Assembly (NCBI RefSeq): GCF_009601765.2
Contig: NZ_CP045699.1
Location: 558,001-622,000 of the forward strand
Origin: Vibrio algicola
GTDB taxonomy: Bacteria > Pseudomonadota > Gammaproteobacteria > Enterobacterales > Vibrionaceae
Direction of reading: 5' to 3'
DNA: 64,000 nucleotides
Shown here: piece by piece, positions 31,480-40,634 of the stretch
How the letters are laid out: each line of letters begins with the position of its first letter
How positions within the stretch are numbered: the first letter of the stretch is position 1
Position numbers and translations under genes: made by a program
The notes under the pieces: generated by a model
What the model saw: the letters and a program-made list of their open reading frames with translations, nothing else
The model's database searches: none
Told to the model about the DNA's origin: nothing

Positions 31480-32466
31480 GTGAAAAGGATTTTACCAGTA
31501 ATCGGCATTACTAGCCTTATGATGAGTAGTCAGCTGTATGCTCAATCAGAGCTAAGGAAGGCTGGTCAAGCCTATTATGAGCAATTATTTGCCTCTACGG
31601 TGGTGTTGTCGGATAACGATCTCATTTCGTTGGGTATCCAAAGCTTTGATCCCAGTTCGGTGTTTCATACCGATAACGATAATTTTGGTAACGAGGATAC
31701 GGTACAAAATCGTAAAAACATCGCCGTCTTTACCTTGCCTTTGCACTTTAATTTGAGCGAGCCGGATAGTCCGTTCCAACATAATCTGCAATTTAGGCTC
31801 GGTTACCTTTCCATATCGCAAGACTTGCAACTCGCTGACGACACCCCAATGGATAACTTTAAACAGGAAGTGTATAGCGGTTTTTTTAACTATTTGTTGA
31901 AGTACAGACTGACCAGTAACTGGGCGCTAGGTTATGGTTTTGGTAGCTATCTCATGTATGCCAATAATAGTTATAATTTTAACTCGCAAGAATCACAAAT
32001 ATTGAAACCTTTCTTAGATGATGCGATTACCAACAGTTCGGCTTGGTCAACGATCATAGAGCCTCAGATTGAGTTAGATTATGAACAACATCAAGCTTGG
32101 GGTAAGTGGGGCTTTTCCTCTCAATGGCATTATTTTTATGGCAAGAACTGGGGGCAAGCAAATGATGGTTACCTTGGAAATCCTGAAGGTTGGCGGATCA
32201 GTAATGGAGTGAAGTTTCAATATGATTTATCCCACAGTTTTACATACACACCGTCACTGTATTCGAGTATCAAGCGTATTGATATTGGCGGTGATGCTAC
32301 CCAAATCTTAGAAACCAATAGTTATTATGAAGCCAGTTTTGGGGTTTTGTTATCGGATTTATTTGGTAAAGATGGCTGGATTGAAACAGTAGGAATAGGG
32401 GCCAATATTAATTACGGCAGTGCTTTACGCGGCGGGAGTATTATTCTTTATGTGAACCCGTTTTAA
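31480..32466 (+). CDS. Outer-membrane beta-barrel, solitary autotransporter-like
   Basis: A 328-residue exported protein read from GTG 31480 after a GGGAGG ribosome site. The signal peptide is KRILPVIGITSLMMSSQLYA before QSELRK. The mature chain begins with EQLFASTVVLSDNDLISLGI and continues with alternating amphipathic strands, aromatic girdles and a final strand ending NPF, as in outer-membrane barrels. The pattern resembles the solitary autotransporter beta-barrel (Omp_AT) family found in Vibrio. No passenger domain is present. Function is not known. Confidence 0.7.
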   Translation: MKRILPVIGITSLMMSSQLYAQSELRKAGQAYYEQLFASTVVLSDNDLISLGIQSFDPSSVFHTDNDNFGNEDTVQNRKNIAVFTLPLHFNLSEPDSPFQHNLQFRLGYLSISQDLQLADDTPMDNFKQEVYSGFFNYLLKYRLTSNWALGYGFGSYLMYANNSYNFNSQESQILKPFLDDAITNSSAWSTIIEPQIELDYEQHQAWGKWGFSSQWHYFYGKNWGQANDGYLGNPEGWRISNGVKFQYDLSHSFTYTPSLYSSIKRIDIGGDATQILETNSYYEASFGVLLSDLFGKDGWIETVGIGANINYGSALRGGSIILYVNPF

Positions 32467-32529
32467 GAAACACCCGCCAGAATTTAACTGTCAAATATGT
32501 GCTCTGACGGGGGATAAAATAGATGGGGT

Positions 32530-32718
32530 TTAGCGGAACTGCTTCACTTCTGGTAAGTAATCAAAGCCAGCAGAGCTGAGTTTTTCAATCAATTTCGCTT
32601 GGTCGATATCGAAGAATTTGACCAGATTTTCTAAATCGCCAAACTCGTCACGGATCTTCATATTGACGATGCTCATCAACATGATTGGATCCATTTTTTC
32701 AAAGTTGGTTAAATCCAT
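32530..32718 (-). CDS. DUF4250 small protein
   Basis: A 62-residue soluble protein (MDLTNFEKMDPIMLMSIVNM start, SSAGFDYLPEVKQFR end) that I recognise as the DUF4250 family, of unknown function. The ATG follows AAGGAACG. It lies 27 nt downstream of yaeP on the same strand, and the two are probably co-transcribed. Confidence 0.8.
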   Translation of the reverse strand: MDLTNFEKMDPIMLMSIVNMKIRDEFGDLENLVKFFDIDQAKLIEKLSSAGFDYLPEVKQFR

Positions 32719-32745
32719 AGCATCGTTCCTTATTCTATCAATTGG

Positions 32746-32949
32746 TTAATCTTCAAAATCTGAAATCAAAAGATTAGCAGCAGCAAAAGCGGCGCGCTCA
32801 CGGGTTTCTTTTGGTAGCGATTCATCAGCAGCGATGTCATTAAAGGTTTTTAAAGCGCAAGTGATGGCTTGAGGAATATAGCCTTGATCACCACTGCCAA
32901 TTTGAGCGTAAAGTTCGCGAATTAACTCACAACAATCGTAGATTTTCAT
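32746..32949 (-). CDS. yaeP: UPF0253 protein YaeP
   Basis: A 67-residue protein matching E. coli YaeP along its length: [20 protein letters not shown], then [18 protein letters not shown]. In E. coli yaeP lies with rof in the same chromosomal neighbourhood as proS; rof was not found here. Function is unknown. Confidence 0.88.
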   Translation of the reverse strand: MKIYDCCELIRELYAQIGSGDQGYIPQAITCALKTFNDIAADESLPKETRERAAFAAANLLISDFED

Positions 32950-33072
32950 TATTACGGTCTACCTATTTTAAAATATGCCTCATTATTACACATTGATGTG
33001 ATAAGAGGGAATGTCGTGAAACCTAAAGTCACACAAGTTTCAAGCAAGAACCATGCATGACTCCTTTATTAA

Positions 33073-34266
33073 ATGATATTAAGGCTGATTTTGAAGATAC
33101 TCAAACACAAGTTATTAGATATCTGTAAACCATCGTGGATACTCGCTATTTTGGTGGCGATTAACGGTTATTGGTTTATTAAGCCCGTCGTTCAACATAC
33201 ATTGGAAATGTTACCAAGCGTATTAAATTGGTCGTTAGATTGGTTAGACTTGATTAATGATATTGGCTTAGCTGAATTGCCAAGATTACTGCTTGGCGCA
33301 GGCTTGATTATTATGTCAATCGGCCTCGCTTTACAGGCGCGTTTAGCTTGGGCATTCTCGCTGATCTTGTTGTTAGTGGTGGCCGCGATCAGTTTTTTAT
33401 CTTCGGCACCAGGCTTATTATTACTTTCATATACATTGGTTGTCACCTTGTTGCTGCTGATGTATTGGAAGAGTTTTGATAGTTCGAGTATTGCCGCAGG
33501 TAGTTTATTTGCTTTAACCAGTACCGGTGCATTAATGCTGTATGCGGTATTTGGTAGTTTATATTTAGGCGATCAATTTAGCGCCCCCATTGTCGATATG
33601 CCAACCGCGTTTTATTTCTCGATTGTAAGTATGTCAACGGTGGGTTATGGCGATTTATACCCTGTGACGTCAACGGCGAGATTGTTCACCGCCTCGATTA
33701 TCGTCATGGGCATCACCGTTTTCGCGACTTCGATTAGTGCCATTATTGGGCCGGTGATCGGTGGTAATCTTAAAAAAATTGTAAAAGGTAGGATATCGAA
33801 CGTGATGAGAAAAAATCATTTTATTATTGTCGGAGTGTCACCCACTGCGCACAGTGTGTATGCCGGGTTAGTTGAACGTGGCGATGCAGTTACGGTAGTA
33901 GCGCCCGTTGGCGCAGAGCATGAATATCCCGCCGATGCGGATATTGTTTTTGGCGATCCTAGTTCGGCCGATGTGTTAGTCGAAGCGGGTGCGTCAAAAG
34001 CGAAATATATTCTCGCGCTTCGTAATGAAGATGCCGAAAATGCCTTTATTGTATTAGCTGCCAAAGAAGTGGGTGACAGTGATACCAAAACCATTGCCTT
34101 AGTGAACTCAAGTAAGCATATCCCTCAAATTCGACGAGTAAAGCCAGATGTGGTGTTCTCATTACAACTACTCGGTAGCGAGCTATTGGTCAGAACCTTA
34201 AAAGGCGAGACCATAGATAATAAACTGATCACGAAACTCTTCTTTGGCGCAGAGTCGACTGAGTAA
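33073..34266 (+). CDS. kch: Voltage-gated potassium channel Kch
   Basis: Kch is an inner-membrane six-helix potassium channel with a cytoplasmic RCK domain. The 397-residue protein has hydrophobic segments at about 22-40, 69-90, 92-110, 112-132 and 140-165. The pore loop has the selectivity filter TVGYGD at 189-194, followed by a last helix (TASIIVMGITVFATSISAII), and the RCK/Rossmann domain starts at Met245 (MRKNHFIIVGVSP). E. coli Kch aligns along its length. The ATG at 33073 has no ribosome site; TTG 33091, preceded by TAAGG, is an alternative start six codons later. Confidence 0.9.
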   Translation: MILRLILKILKHKLLDICKPSWILAILVAINGYWFIKPVVQHTLEMLPSVLNWSLDWLDLINDIGLAELPRLLLGAGLIIMSIGLALQARLAWAFSLILLLVVAAISFLSSAPGLLLLSYTLVVTLLLLMYWKSFDSSSIAAGSLFALTSTGALMLYAVFGSLYLGDQFSAPIVDMPTAFYFSIVSMSTVGYGDLYPVTSTARLFTASIIVMGITVFATSISAIIGPVIGGNLKKIVKGRISNVMRKNHFIIVGVSPTAHSVYAGLVERGDAVTVVAPVGAEHEYPADADIVFGDPSSADVLVEAGASKAKYILALRNEDAENAFIVLAAKEVGDSDTKTIALVNSSKHIPQIRRVKPDVVFSLQLLGSELLVRTLKGETIDNKLITKLFFGAESTE

Positions 34267-34295
34267 AGGTGTGTATTCGCTGTATTGTGACGGAG

Positions 34296-34410
34296 TTCTA
34301 GCAGCGGCCTTTTTGCCACCTTTTTTGGCTGTTGAAAAAAGGTTGGTCACCGAAGGCTGTGTGATGAACTCACCACACAATCAATATTCAAATAAACCGC
34401 TATGGTTCCA
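34296..34410 (-). repeat. Dispersed repeat family A, copy 2 (inverted, partial)
   Basis: The reverse complement matches 6305-6425 and 44531-44640, including the CCTTTTTT/AAAAAAGG hairpin. It follows the kch stop by 29 bp. The tail part of the family is missing. Confidence 0.8.
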
Positions 34411-34419
34411 TACTCTTCA

Positions 34420-34505
34420 GGATGGCTTTTTCTCAAGCGACCAAGGGCGGATCAGCGTCTTTTCGGCGTATTCAAATTGATCAAATATTAAATGGAATTG
34501 GTATA
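34420..34505 (+). repeat. Right half of repeat family C
   Basis: This segment is about 90% identical to 62531-62613, starting GATGGC, passing GGATCAGCGTCTTTTCGGC and ending AATGGAATTGGTATAA. The left half with its terminal repeat is missing and replaced by repeat A. Confidence 0.8.
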
Positions 34506-34533
34506 AGCAATACGTCAAAAATAAGCGAAATAC

Positions 34534-34570
34534 AAAAAAGGCAGCGATTCTGCAATCACTGCCTCTTTTA
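34534..34570 (-). terminator. Rho-independent terminator after proS
   Basis: On the - strand a GGCAGTGATT / AATCGCTGCC stem (one mismatch, 4-nt loop) runs into six T residues. Confidence 0.85.
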
Positions 34571-34594
34571 TTTCAGTTAATTAATCGCTTAACT

Positions 34595-36310
34595 TTAGCT
34601 AAATTGAGACTGGAGATGCTCAATAATACTGTCGATCGCGATGGCTTCTTTAACGCCTTCACGACGATTTTTATATTCAAAGTTGCCTTCATCCATACTG
34701 CGATCACCGATCACAACGGTGTGTGGAATGCCGATAAGTTCGATATCTTTAAACATCACACCTGGGCGCTCTTTACGGTCATCAAACAACACTTCAATTC
34801 CCATTGCGGTTAAGTCTGCGTACAGTTTTTCTGCTGCTTCTTTCACGCGTGGTGATTTTTGCATGTTCATTGGCACAATCGCCACTTTAAATGGTGCTAG
34901 TGCGTCTGGCCAAATAATGCCGGCATCATCGTGATTTTGTTCAATGGCAGAAGCCACAACACGAGAAACTCCGATACCGTAACAGCCCATTTCAAGAATG
35001 ACATTTTTACCGTCAGGACCAAGCACGCCACAGTTCATTTTCTCAGAGTAGTTTTTACCCAACTGGAAAATATGACCGACTTCGATACCGCGTTTTAGCA
35101 TTAAGGTGCCCTGGCCACATGGGCTTGGATCGCCTTCAACTACATTGCGTAAATCTTCTACTTGAGCCAGCTCTACATCACGACCCCAGTTAATGCCGAA
35201 GTAGTGTTTGCCGTCAACGTTAGCGCCTGCGCCAAAGTCACTCATTACTGCAACGGTACGGTCAACAATGAAAGGCACTTCAAGGCCGACAGGTCCAAGA
35301 GAACCTGCGCCTGCACCGACCAATTGTTGCATTTGCTCTTCGGTTGCCATTTCAAGAGGAGCGGCAACTTGTGGAAGGTTTTCGGCTTTGATTTCGTTGA
35401 GATCGTGATCACCACGAATGATCAAGGCTACGATTGGAGAATCGATTTCATCCGATGCTTGAACAAATAATGTTTTAACCGTTTTTTCGATTGGCAGACC
35501 GTGTTGCTCGACCAATTCTGCAATGGTTTTGGCATTTGGCGTGTCAACTAAGATCATTTCTTGGGTTGGCGCAGCGCGTTCTGCTGTTGGAGCTAAAGCT
35601 TCGGCTTTTTCGATGTTGGCAGCATAATCAGACTCGGTTGAGAATACGATCAAATCTTCGCCGCTTTCAGCTAATACGTGGAACTCTTGCGAGCCATTAC
35701 CACCAATTGCGCCGCTATCGGCAAGCACTGGGCGGTAATCTAAGCCCATGCGATCAAATGCGCGGCAGTAAGCGTCATGCATATCGTCATAAGATTTTTG
35801 TAGACCGTCTTTATCGATGTCAAAGCTGTACGCATCCATCATGCAAAATTCGCGAGCACGCATAACGCCAAAGCGAGGACGGCGTTCGTCACGGAATTTA
35901 GTTTGAATTTGGTATAAGTTCAGCGGCAGTTGCTTGTAAGAATTAACTTCACCGCGCACTAGGCTGGTGATCACTTCTTCGGCGGTTGGGCTGAGTACAA
36001 ATGGGCGAGAATGACGATCGGTAAAGCGAAGCAACTCAGGGCCCATTTTTTCAGAGCGACCGGTTTCTTCCCATAACTCAAACGGCTGAACAACGGGCAT
36101 TAAAGTTTCTACTGCACCGGCATTGTCGATTTCTTGACGAACAATGTTTTCAACTTTACGCAAAACACGCAGACCTGTTGGAAGCCAAGTGTATAGACCT
36201 GAAGCCAGTTTACGGATCATACCTGCTCGTAGCATTAACTGATGGCTAATGACTTCGGCATCGTTTGGGGTTTCTTTTAAAGTTGAAACAAGGTATTTGC
36301 TGGTGCGCAT
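34595..36310 (-). CDS. proS: Prolyl-tRNA synthetase
   Basis: ProS charges tRNA-Pro in translation. The 571-residue bacterial-type class II synthetase shows motif 1 region ([18 protein letters not shown]), motif 2 ([17 protein letters not shown]), the inserted editing domain (about residues 225-405, with the [15 protein letters not shown] start), and motif 3 ([17 protein letters not shown]). Length matches E. coli (572). A candidate promoter (TTGAGA-N17-TTATAC) lies directly upstream at the end of trmO. Confidence 0.98.
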   Translation of the reverse strand: MRTSKYLVSTLKETPNDAEVISHQLMLRAGMIRKLASGLYTWLPTGLRVLRKVENIVRQEIDNAGAVETLMPVVQPFELWEETGRSEKMGPELLRFTDRHSRPFVLSPTAEEVITSLVRGEVNSYKQLPLNLYQIQTKFRDERRPRFGVMRAREFCMMDAYSFDIDKDGLQKSYDDMHDAYCRAFDRMGLDYRPVLADSGAIGGNGSQEFHVLAESGEDLIVFSTESDYAANIEKAEALAPTAERAAPTQEMILVDTPNAKTIAELVEQHGLPIEKTVKTLFVQASDEIDSPIVALIIRGDHDLNEIKAENLPQVAAPLEMATEEQMQQLVGAGAGSLGPVGLEVPFIVDRTVAVMSDFGAGANVDGKHYFGINWGRDVELAQVEDLRNVVEGDPSPCGQGTLMLKRGIEVGHIFQLGKNYSEKMNCGVLGPDGKNVILEMGCYGIGVSRVVASAIEQNHDDAGIIWPDALAPFKVAIVPMNMQKSPRVKEAAEKLYADLTAMGIEVLFDDRKERPGVMFKDIELIGIPHTVVIGDRSMDEGNFEYKNRREGVKEAIAIDSIIEHLQSQFS

Positions 36311-36382
36311 TATGTTACCCGCTTAAGTTATTGAGTGATGTGCGTTGCTCACATGGAATGATCCAAGCGGCAAATTAGCCCC

Positions 36383-36411
36383 GTATAATATCAGCCCGAG
36401 CGCGTTCTCAA
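36383..36411 (-). promoter_or_regulatory. Candidate proS promoter
   Basis: Read on the - strand, TTGAGA (36406-36411) and TTATAC (36383-36388) are 17 bp apart, 73 bp before the proS start. It overlaps the trmO stop. Confidence 0.45.
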
Positions 36412-37139
36412 AAGGCTTGTATGCTGGTTACTCGAATGAAATTGCGATTTATTGCGTCAATTGGTGCTGATAAGTCGCTTTCAACTTGAAATTTGACGTT
36501 CCAATCGAACAGATGCACCGCGTATTCTTTATTATCGGGTTTATTTTTCTTATAGGCTGGACGAGGATCTTGCCCTAAGACTTGTTCTATCACCGCTTGA
36601 ATATTTCGATAGTCAGGATGTCTTTGCAATGTCAGTTGAGCATTTTCGGAAAAAATCACCCTCAGTACCTCCGGCTCTTTTTCCGCAAAGCCGCCTTGAG
36701 CATTTGGCAAAGAATCGGAGTAGGGGATATAGGGTTTTATATCAATGATAGGGGTGTTATTGACTAAATCCACGCTCCCCAATTCTAGCCAAGTTTGATT
36801 GCCCTCTTGCGTCACGCCTTTTAATTCTACCGCCGACATACCAATACCATTAGGGCGAAAAGTGGCGCGTGAGGCAAATACTCCAATACGCTCATTGCCG
36901 CCTAAGCGAGGAGGGCGCACAGTCGGTTTCCATCCTGCGGCGAGATTTTGGTCAAATAAAAACAACAACCATACATGACTAAATTGCTCTATGCCGCGTA
37001 CCGCTTCTGGGCTATTGGCCGCGCCGAGCAATTGAATTCTGGCGCGAGCGTTTGGGGCCAGTCTAGGTTGCCTTGGTACGGCGAATTTTTCTTTATAAGG
37101 GCTTTGAACAAGGCCAATAGGCTCGATGGTATAAGGCAT
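36408..37139 (-). CDS. trmO: tRNA (N6-threonylcarbamoyladenosine(37)-N6)-methyltransferase TrmO
   Basis: TrmO (TsaA, YaeB) methylates t6A37 in tRNA-Thr(GGU) using S-adenosylmethionine. The 243-residue protein begins YTIEPIGLVQSPYKEKFAVP and has RPPRLGGNERIGVFASRATF and RPNGIGMSAVELKGV, the conserved UPF0066 core, with a C-terminal extension (about residues 160-243) as in E. coli. It lies upstream of proS on the same strand, the conserved trmO-proS order. Confidence 0.95.
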   Translation of the reverse strand: MPYTIEPIGLVQSPYKEKFAVPRQPRLAPNARARIQLLGAANSPEAVRGIEQFSHVWLLFLFDQNLAAGWKPTVRPPRLGGNERIGVFASRATFRPNGIGMSAVELKGVTQEGNQTWLELGSVDLVNNTPIIDIKPYIPYSDSLPNAQGGFAEKEPEVLRVIFSENAQLTLQRHPDYRNIQAVIEQVLGQDPRPAYKKNKPDNKEYAVHLFDWNVKFQVESDLSAPIDAINRNFIRVTSIQAF

Positions 37140-37264
37140 AATAGTCGGTGTTTATGATGGAAAAGATAAGCATGAAAATAGCATAGCTCTCTATTTTACG
37201 CAGATTTTTATTTTAAAAATGGGTTTAGTTTGAATGAACAAATGTGCTTTTTTACCACTTTGGC

Positions 37265-37282
37265 TTGTGATTTAGATCGAAG
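37265..37282. promoter_or_regulatory. Weak CRP-like site upstream of abgT
   Basis: TGTGATTTAGATCGAA keeps 8 of the 10 core positions of TGTGA-N6-TCACA. It lies about 260 bp before the abgT start, far from any promoter I can assign. The rest of the 398-bp gap is AT-rich with a run of eight G (37500-37507) near its end. Confidence 0.25.
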
Positions 37283-37537
37283 TTATCAATTGTGCCATTT
37301 TTTAATGAAATAGCTTAATCATCATATTAGTTGCTGCTATCTATCTAATTACTAGTAATTTTATGTGGTTATTGTGGTGAAGTGATGGTTTATTGTGCTG
37401 ACTTTGTAATATTAGTTAACATATTCACCTTTTGTATAGCTTTAATAGTCGAGTAATCTTCGGTCATCTGTTTTGCAGTGCGGTATTCCCTTGTCATAAG
37501 GGGGGGGCCAAATTGCGGTCATTGACTAGGAGGGCAA

Positions 37538-39127
37538 ATGACTACATCCATTTCAAACAAACAACCCGAACAAAAAAGAAAGCTGTTTACTCGATTTTTA
37601 GATTCGGTTGAATACCTCGGAAATTTATTGCCACACCCAATCACTTTATTTGCAATTTTTTGTGTGGCAATTTTAGTCGCGTCTGGCATTGCCGGCTACT
37701 TTGGTGTTTCAGTTGTCGATCCTCGCCCAGAAGGCGCAGCGGGTCGTTCTGCTGACGGTATTATTCATGTAGTGAGCTTATTTAATGCCGAAGGCTTACA
37801 GCTGATCGTGACTAATTTAGTCAAAAATTTCACCGGATTTGCACCGCTTGGAACCGTATTGGTTGCGATGCTCGGGGTCTCGATTGCTGAGCATTCGGGT
37901 ATGTTATCTGCGGCAATGCGCGGCATGGTGATGGGCGCGTCAAAACGCATGGTTACCTTTACCGTGATCTTCGCCGGTATTATTTCAAATACAGCCTCAG
38001 AGCTTGGTTATGTGGTGTTAATTCCATTGGCAGCGATGTTGTTCCACTCTTTAGGTCGCCATCCATTGGCCGGTCTTGCGGCTGCTTTTGCGGGTGTATC
38101 CGGCGGTTATTCTGCCAACCTATTGATTGGTACGGTTGATCCTTTGTTGTCGGGCATTACCGAAACCGCTGCGCAAATGATTGATCCAAATTATACCGTT
38201 GGCCCTGAAGTTAACTGGTATTTCATGTTTGTCTCGACTTTCTTCATTTCGATTGTTGGTGCATTTGTGACCGAGAAAATTGTTGAGCCGAAATTGGGGG
38301 TGTATAACCCAGAACAAGCTGCAGAAGATCTCTCGCAAGATAAAATGGGCGCATTAACCCCTGTTGAGAAAAAAGCTCTTAAGATGGCGGGTTTGGCAAC
38401 ATTAGTGGTGTGTGCAGTACTGGCATTAACGATAGTGCCTGAAAATGGCGTGTTACGAAATCCAGAAACGGGCACGGTTGCCGGCTCACCATTCTTAAAG
38501 AGTATTGTGGCCTTTATCTTTGTGTTCTTTGCTATTCCGGGCTTTGTGTACGGCAAGATAGTCGGCACCATGAAAAATGACCGTGATGTGATTAATGCGA
38601 TGTCAAAATCGATGTCATCGATGGGTATGTACATTGTATTAGTTTTCTTTGCCGCGCAATTTGTGGCGTTCTTTAAATGGACTAACTTTGGCCAAGTCTT
38701 TGCTGTCGGCGGCGCGGACTTCCTACAAAACATCGGTTTAACCGGCCCAGCACTGTTCTTTGCTTTCATTTTTATGTGTGGCTTTATTAACTTGATGATT
38801 GGCTCAGCATCGGCGCAATGGGCGGTCACCGCACCTATCTTTATCCCAATGTTAATGCTAGTGGGTTATGCCCCTGAAACCATTCAAGCGGCTTACCGTA
38901 TTGGTGATTCAGTGACTAACTTGATCACCCCAATGATGAGCTACTTTGGTTTGATTTTAGCGGTCGCCAGTCGATACGTTAAGAATCTAGGGATCGGTAC
39001 CTTAATCGCCACCATGTTGCCATACACACTCTGCTTCTTGGTCGGTTGGAGTATCTTGTTCTACATCTGGGTATTCGTCCTCGGTTTCCCTGTAGGACCC
39101 GGCGCTGCAACCTATTACACTCCATAA
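37538..39127 (+). CDS. abgT: AbgT-family transporter
   Basis: AbgT proteins are inner-membrane carriers that take up p-aminobenzoyl-glutamate or, in some members, export sulfonamides. The 529-residue product has many hydrophobic helices and the family motifs LGNLLPHPITLFAIF near the N-terminus, GVSGGYSANLLIG near residue 190 and NLMIGSASAQWAVTAPIFIPM near residue 420, ending in a hydrophobic C-terminus. A perfect AGGAGGG ribosome site precedes the ATG. No abgA/abgB hydrolase genes accompany it, so the direction and substrate are uncertain. Confidence 0.93.
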   Translation: MTTSISNKQPEQKRKLFTRFLDSVEYLGNLLPHPITLFAIFCVAILVASGIAGYFGVSVVDPRPEGAAGRSADGIIHVVSLFNAEGLQLIVTNLVKNFTGFAPLGTVLVAMLGVSIAEHSGMLSAAMRGMVMGASKRMVTFTVIFAGIISNTASELGYVVLIPLAAMLFHSLGRHPLAGLAAAFAGVSGGYSANLLIGTVDPLLSGITETAAQMIDPNYTVGPEVNWYFMFVSTFFISIVGAFVTEKIVEPKLGVYNPEQAAEDLSQDKMGALTPVEKKALKMAGLATLVVCAVLALTIVPENGVLRNPETGTVAGSPFLKSIVAFIFVFFAIPGFVYGKIVGTMKNDRDVINAMSKSMSSMGMYIVLVFFAAQFVAFFKWTNFGQVFAVGGADFLQNIGLTGPALFFAFIFMCGFINLMIGSASAQWAVTAPIFIPMLMLVGYAPETIQAAYRIGDSVTNLITPMMSYFGLILAVASRYVKNLGIGTLIATMLPYTLCFLVGWSILFYIWVFVLGFPVGPGAATYYTP

Positions 39128-39153
39128 TTTGAGTTGGTAGAGTAAGAGAAAAC

Positions 39154-39187
39154 AAAACGCCCAAGCAGTTGATGCTTGGGCGTTTTT
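39154..39187. terminator. Terminator between abgT and the desaturase
   Basis: A perfect 14-bp stem (AAAACGCCCAAGCA with TGCTTGGGCGTTTT) and a 5-nt loop with T on one side and A on the other can stop both convergent transcripts. Confidence 0.9.
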
Positions 39188-39242
39188 GATAGTATCAGCT
39201 CTAAACAGATTAAAGCTTAAAACATATTACAGCTATTCTGGT

Positions 39243-40382
39243 TTAAGCATATTGCTTCATTAACAGTTGCCATTGCAGTTGTTGTTGTTTGAAGTGCTGT
39301 TGCATTTGTTCAAAGCGCACCTTTAAAACCGCGTGCTCATATTGCTCCATTAAGCGTTCTTTTCTATCCGTGATCAATTGCTTTTTGAGCCCATAATATT
39401 CCGACATTTGCAGGATCAACGCATCGTATTCAGTGTGCATGCGTTCCGCAATAAGGGTGTGATCGGGCAGGTGCAGGATCTTTTTCTTGGTGTCATTTAA
39501 TAACTGTAATGCGCGAGATTTTTCGATTTTTTCTGCTGGAGTGACACGCAGTTTATCGGCCAGTTTCATCCAATGACAGGTTTTAATTAACCATTTAGTG
39601 GGATCGTATTGCCACCAGTAAATGCCATTGCGGTAATCATTTTCAAAAATATGATGGAAGTTATGATAACCCTCACCAAAAGTCAGCACCGCCAATATGC
39701 CGTTATCGCGGGCAGTATTCTTATTGGTATAAGGTTGGCTACCCCAAATATGCGCTAATGAATTAATAAAGAAGGTGGTGTGGTGATTGAGCACCAAACG
39801 AACAGCGCCAACCATTAACAGCATACCAATCACATCGTGATAAATAATACCAAGCAAAATTGGCACGCCTAAGTTCATCAGTAACGCTAACGGCACATAG
39901 TATTTATGCTGCCACATGACGATTTTCTCTTTTTGCAAATCACGGCAATTAGAATAGTCATGGTAGATTTCAGGCGTTTGATAGTGACGCAGCATCCAAC
40001 CAATATGCGAGAACCAAAAGCCGCGCTTGGCAGAGTATGGATCTTTGTCATTATTATCAACATGGCGATGGTGAACTCGGTGATCAGAGGACCAATGCAG
40101 CGCACTGTTTTGTAGGGCAAAGGCACCGCCGAACGCGAAGATAAAGCGCAGTGACCAATGGGCTTGATAAGTTCGATGTGACCATAAGCGATGATAACCG
40201 GCTGTAATGCAAAGGTTGCAAAAACTAAAGGTGATAAGTAGCCAAACCCAATGGGCGGCTTGTAAATCATGATGCAAAAAATACAGTGGCGTGACCACTA
40301 CGGCCAATAGAAAGCTGGTGGTAAATATGATCACATTTAGCCAGATCAGTGGGGGAGATTTTTGTTCCATTGTCATCACCAT
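39243..40382 (-). CDS. Acyl-CoA/acyl-lipid delta-9-type fatty-acid desaturase
   Basis: A membrane di-iron desaturase that introduces a double bond in saturated acyl chains. The 379-residue protein has hydrophobic pairs near 12-30 and 40-60, and the three histidine boxes HRLWSH, HRVHHRH and GEGYHNFHH of stearoyl-CoA-desaturase-type enzymes. It also has a glutamine-rich coiled-coil-like C-terminal tail (from about 300) not needed for catalysis. Two FabR-type operators flank the promoter. Met1, Met3 and Met5 are all possible starts; the operator and inferred transcription start favour Met5 (40370), but the longer form is given. Confidence 0.9.
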   Translation of the reverse strand: MVMTMEQKSPPLIWLNVIIFTTSFLLAVVVTPLYFLHHDLQAAHWVWLLITFSFCNLCITAGYHRLWSHRTYQAHWSLRFIFAFGGAFALQNSALHWSSDHRVHHRHVDNNDKDPYSAKRGFWFSHIGWMLRHYQTPEIYHDYSNCRDLQKEKIVMWQHKYYVPLALLMNLGVPILLGIIYHDVIGMLLMVGAVRLVLNHHTTFFINSLAHIWGSQPYTNKNTARDNGILAVLTFGEGYHNFHHIFENDYRNGIYWWQYDPTKWLIKTCHWMKLADKLRVTPAEKIEKSRALQLLNDTKKKILHLPDHTLIAERMHTEYDALILQMSEYYGLKKQLITDRKERLMEQYEHAVLKVRFEQMQQHFKQQQLQWQLLMKQYA

Positions 40383-40390
40383 ATTATTTC

Positions 40391-40436
40391 AGGGTACAGT
40401 TGTACGCCATAATATCAGCGTACAGGTGTAAGTCTA
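40391..40436 (-). promoter_or_regulatory. Desaturase promoter with two FabR/DesT-type operators
   Basis: Two palindrome-like boxes, GGGTACAGTTGTACGCC at 40391-40408 and AGCGTACAGGTGTAAG at 40417-40434, match the FabR pattern AGCGTACA-N2-TGT(A/T)CGCT. On the - strand, TAGACT (40431-40436) and TATTAT (40409-40414) form a candidate promoter with a 16-bp spacer. Box 2 covers the spacer and box 1 the start region, so repression by an unsaturation-sensing TetR protein is likely. Confidence 0.75.
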
Positions 40437-40580
40437 GATGCGATCATTAAAAACTCGATCTGTGCTGCAGCAAATTTTTGTTTCAAGCTACGAATACATG
40501 AAATGAGAGTTATGGAGGTAATAGCAACGGCAATAATTTTATGATTGAGCAAATCGAATTGGAATGAGTATAAGGCGATC

Positions 40581-40609
40581 AAAAAAGGGCAGCCGCAGCT
40601 ACCCTTTGA
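40581..40609 (-). terminator. Rho-independent terminator after metQ
   Basis: On the - strand AAAGGGTAGC / GCTGCCCTTT (one G-U pair) with a TGCG loop runs into a T tract. Confidence 0.85.
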
Positions 40610-40634
40610 ATGTTTTAAAATGAAGTAAGCCGGA

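Noticed and set aside
38191..38829. 212-codon open frame on the - strand
   Set aside because: It lies entirely antisense to abgT, whose translation is conserved, and its composition is that of a shadow frame.
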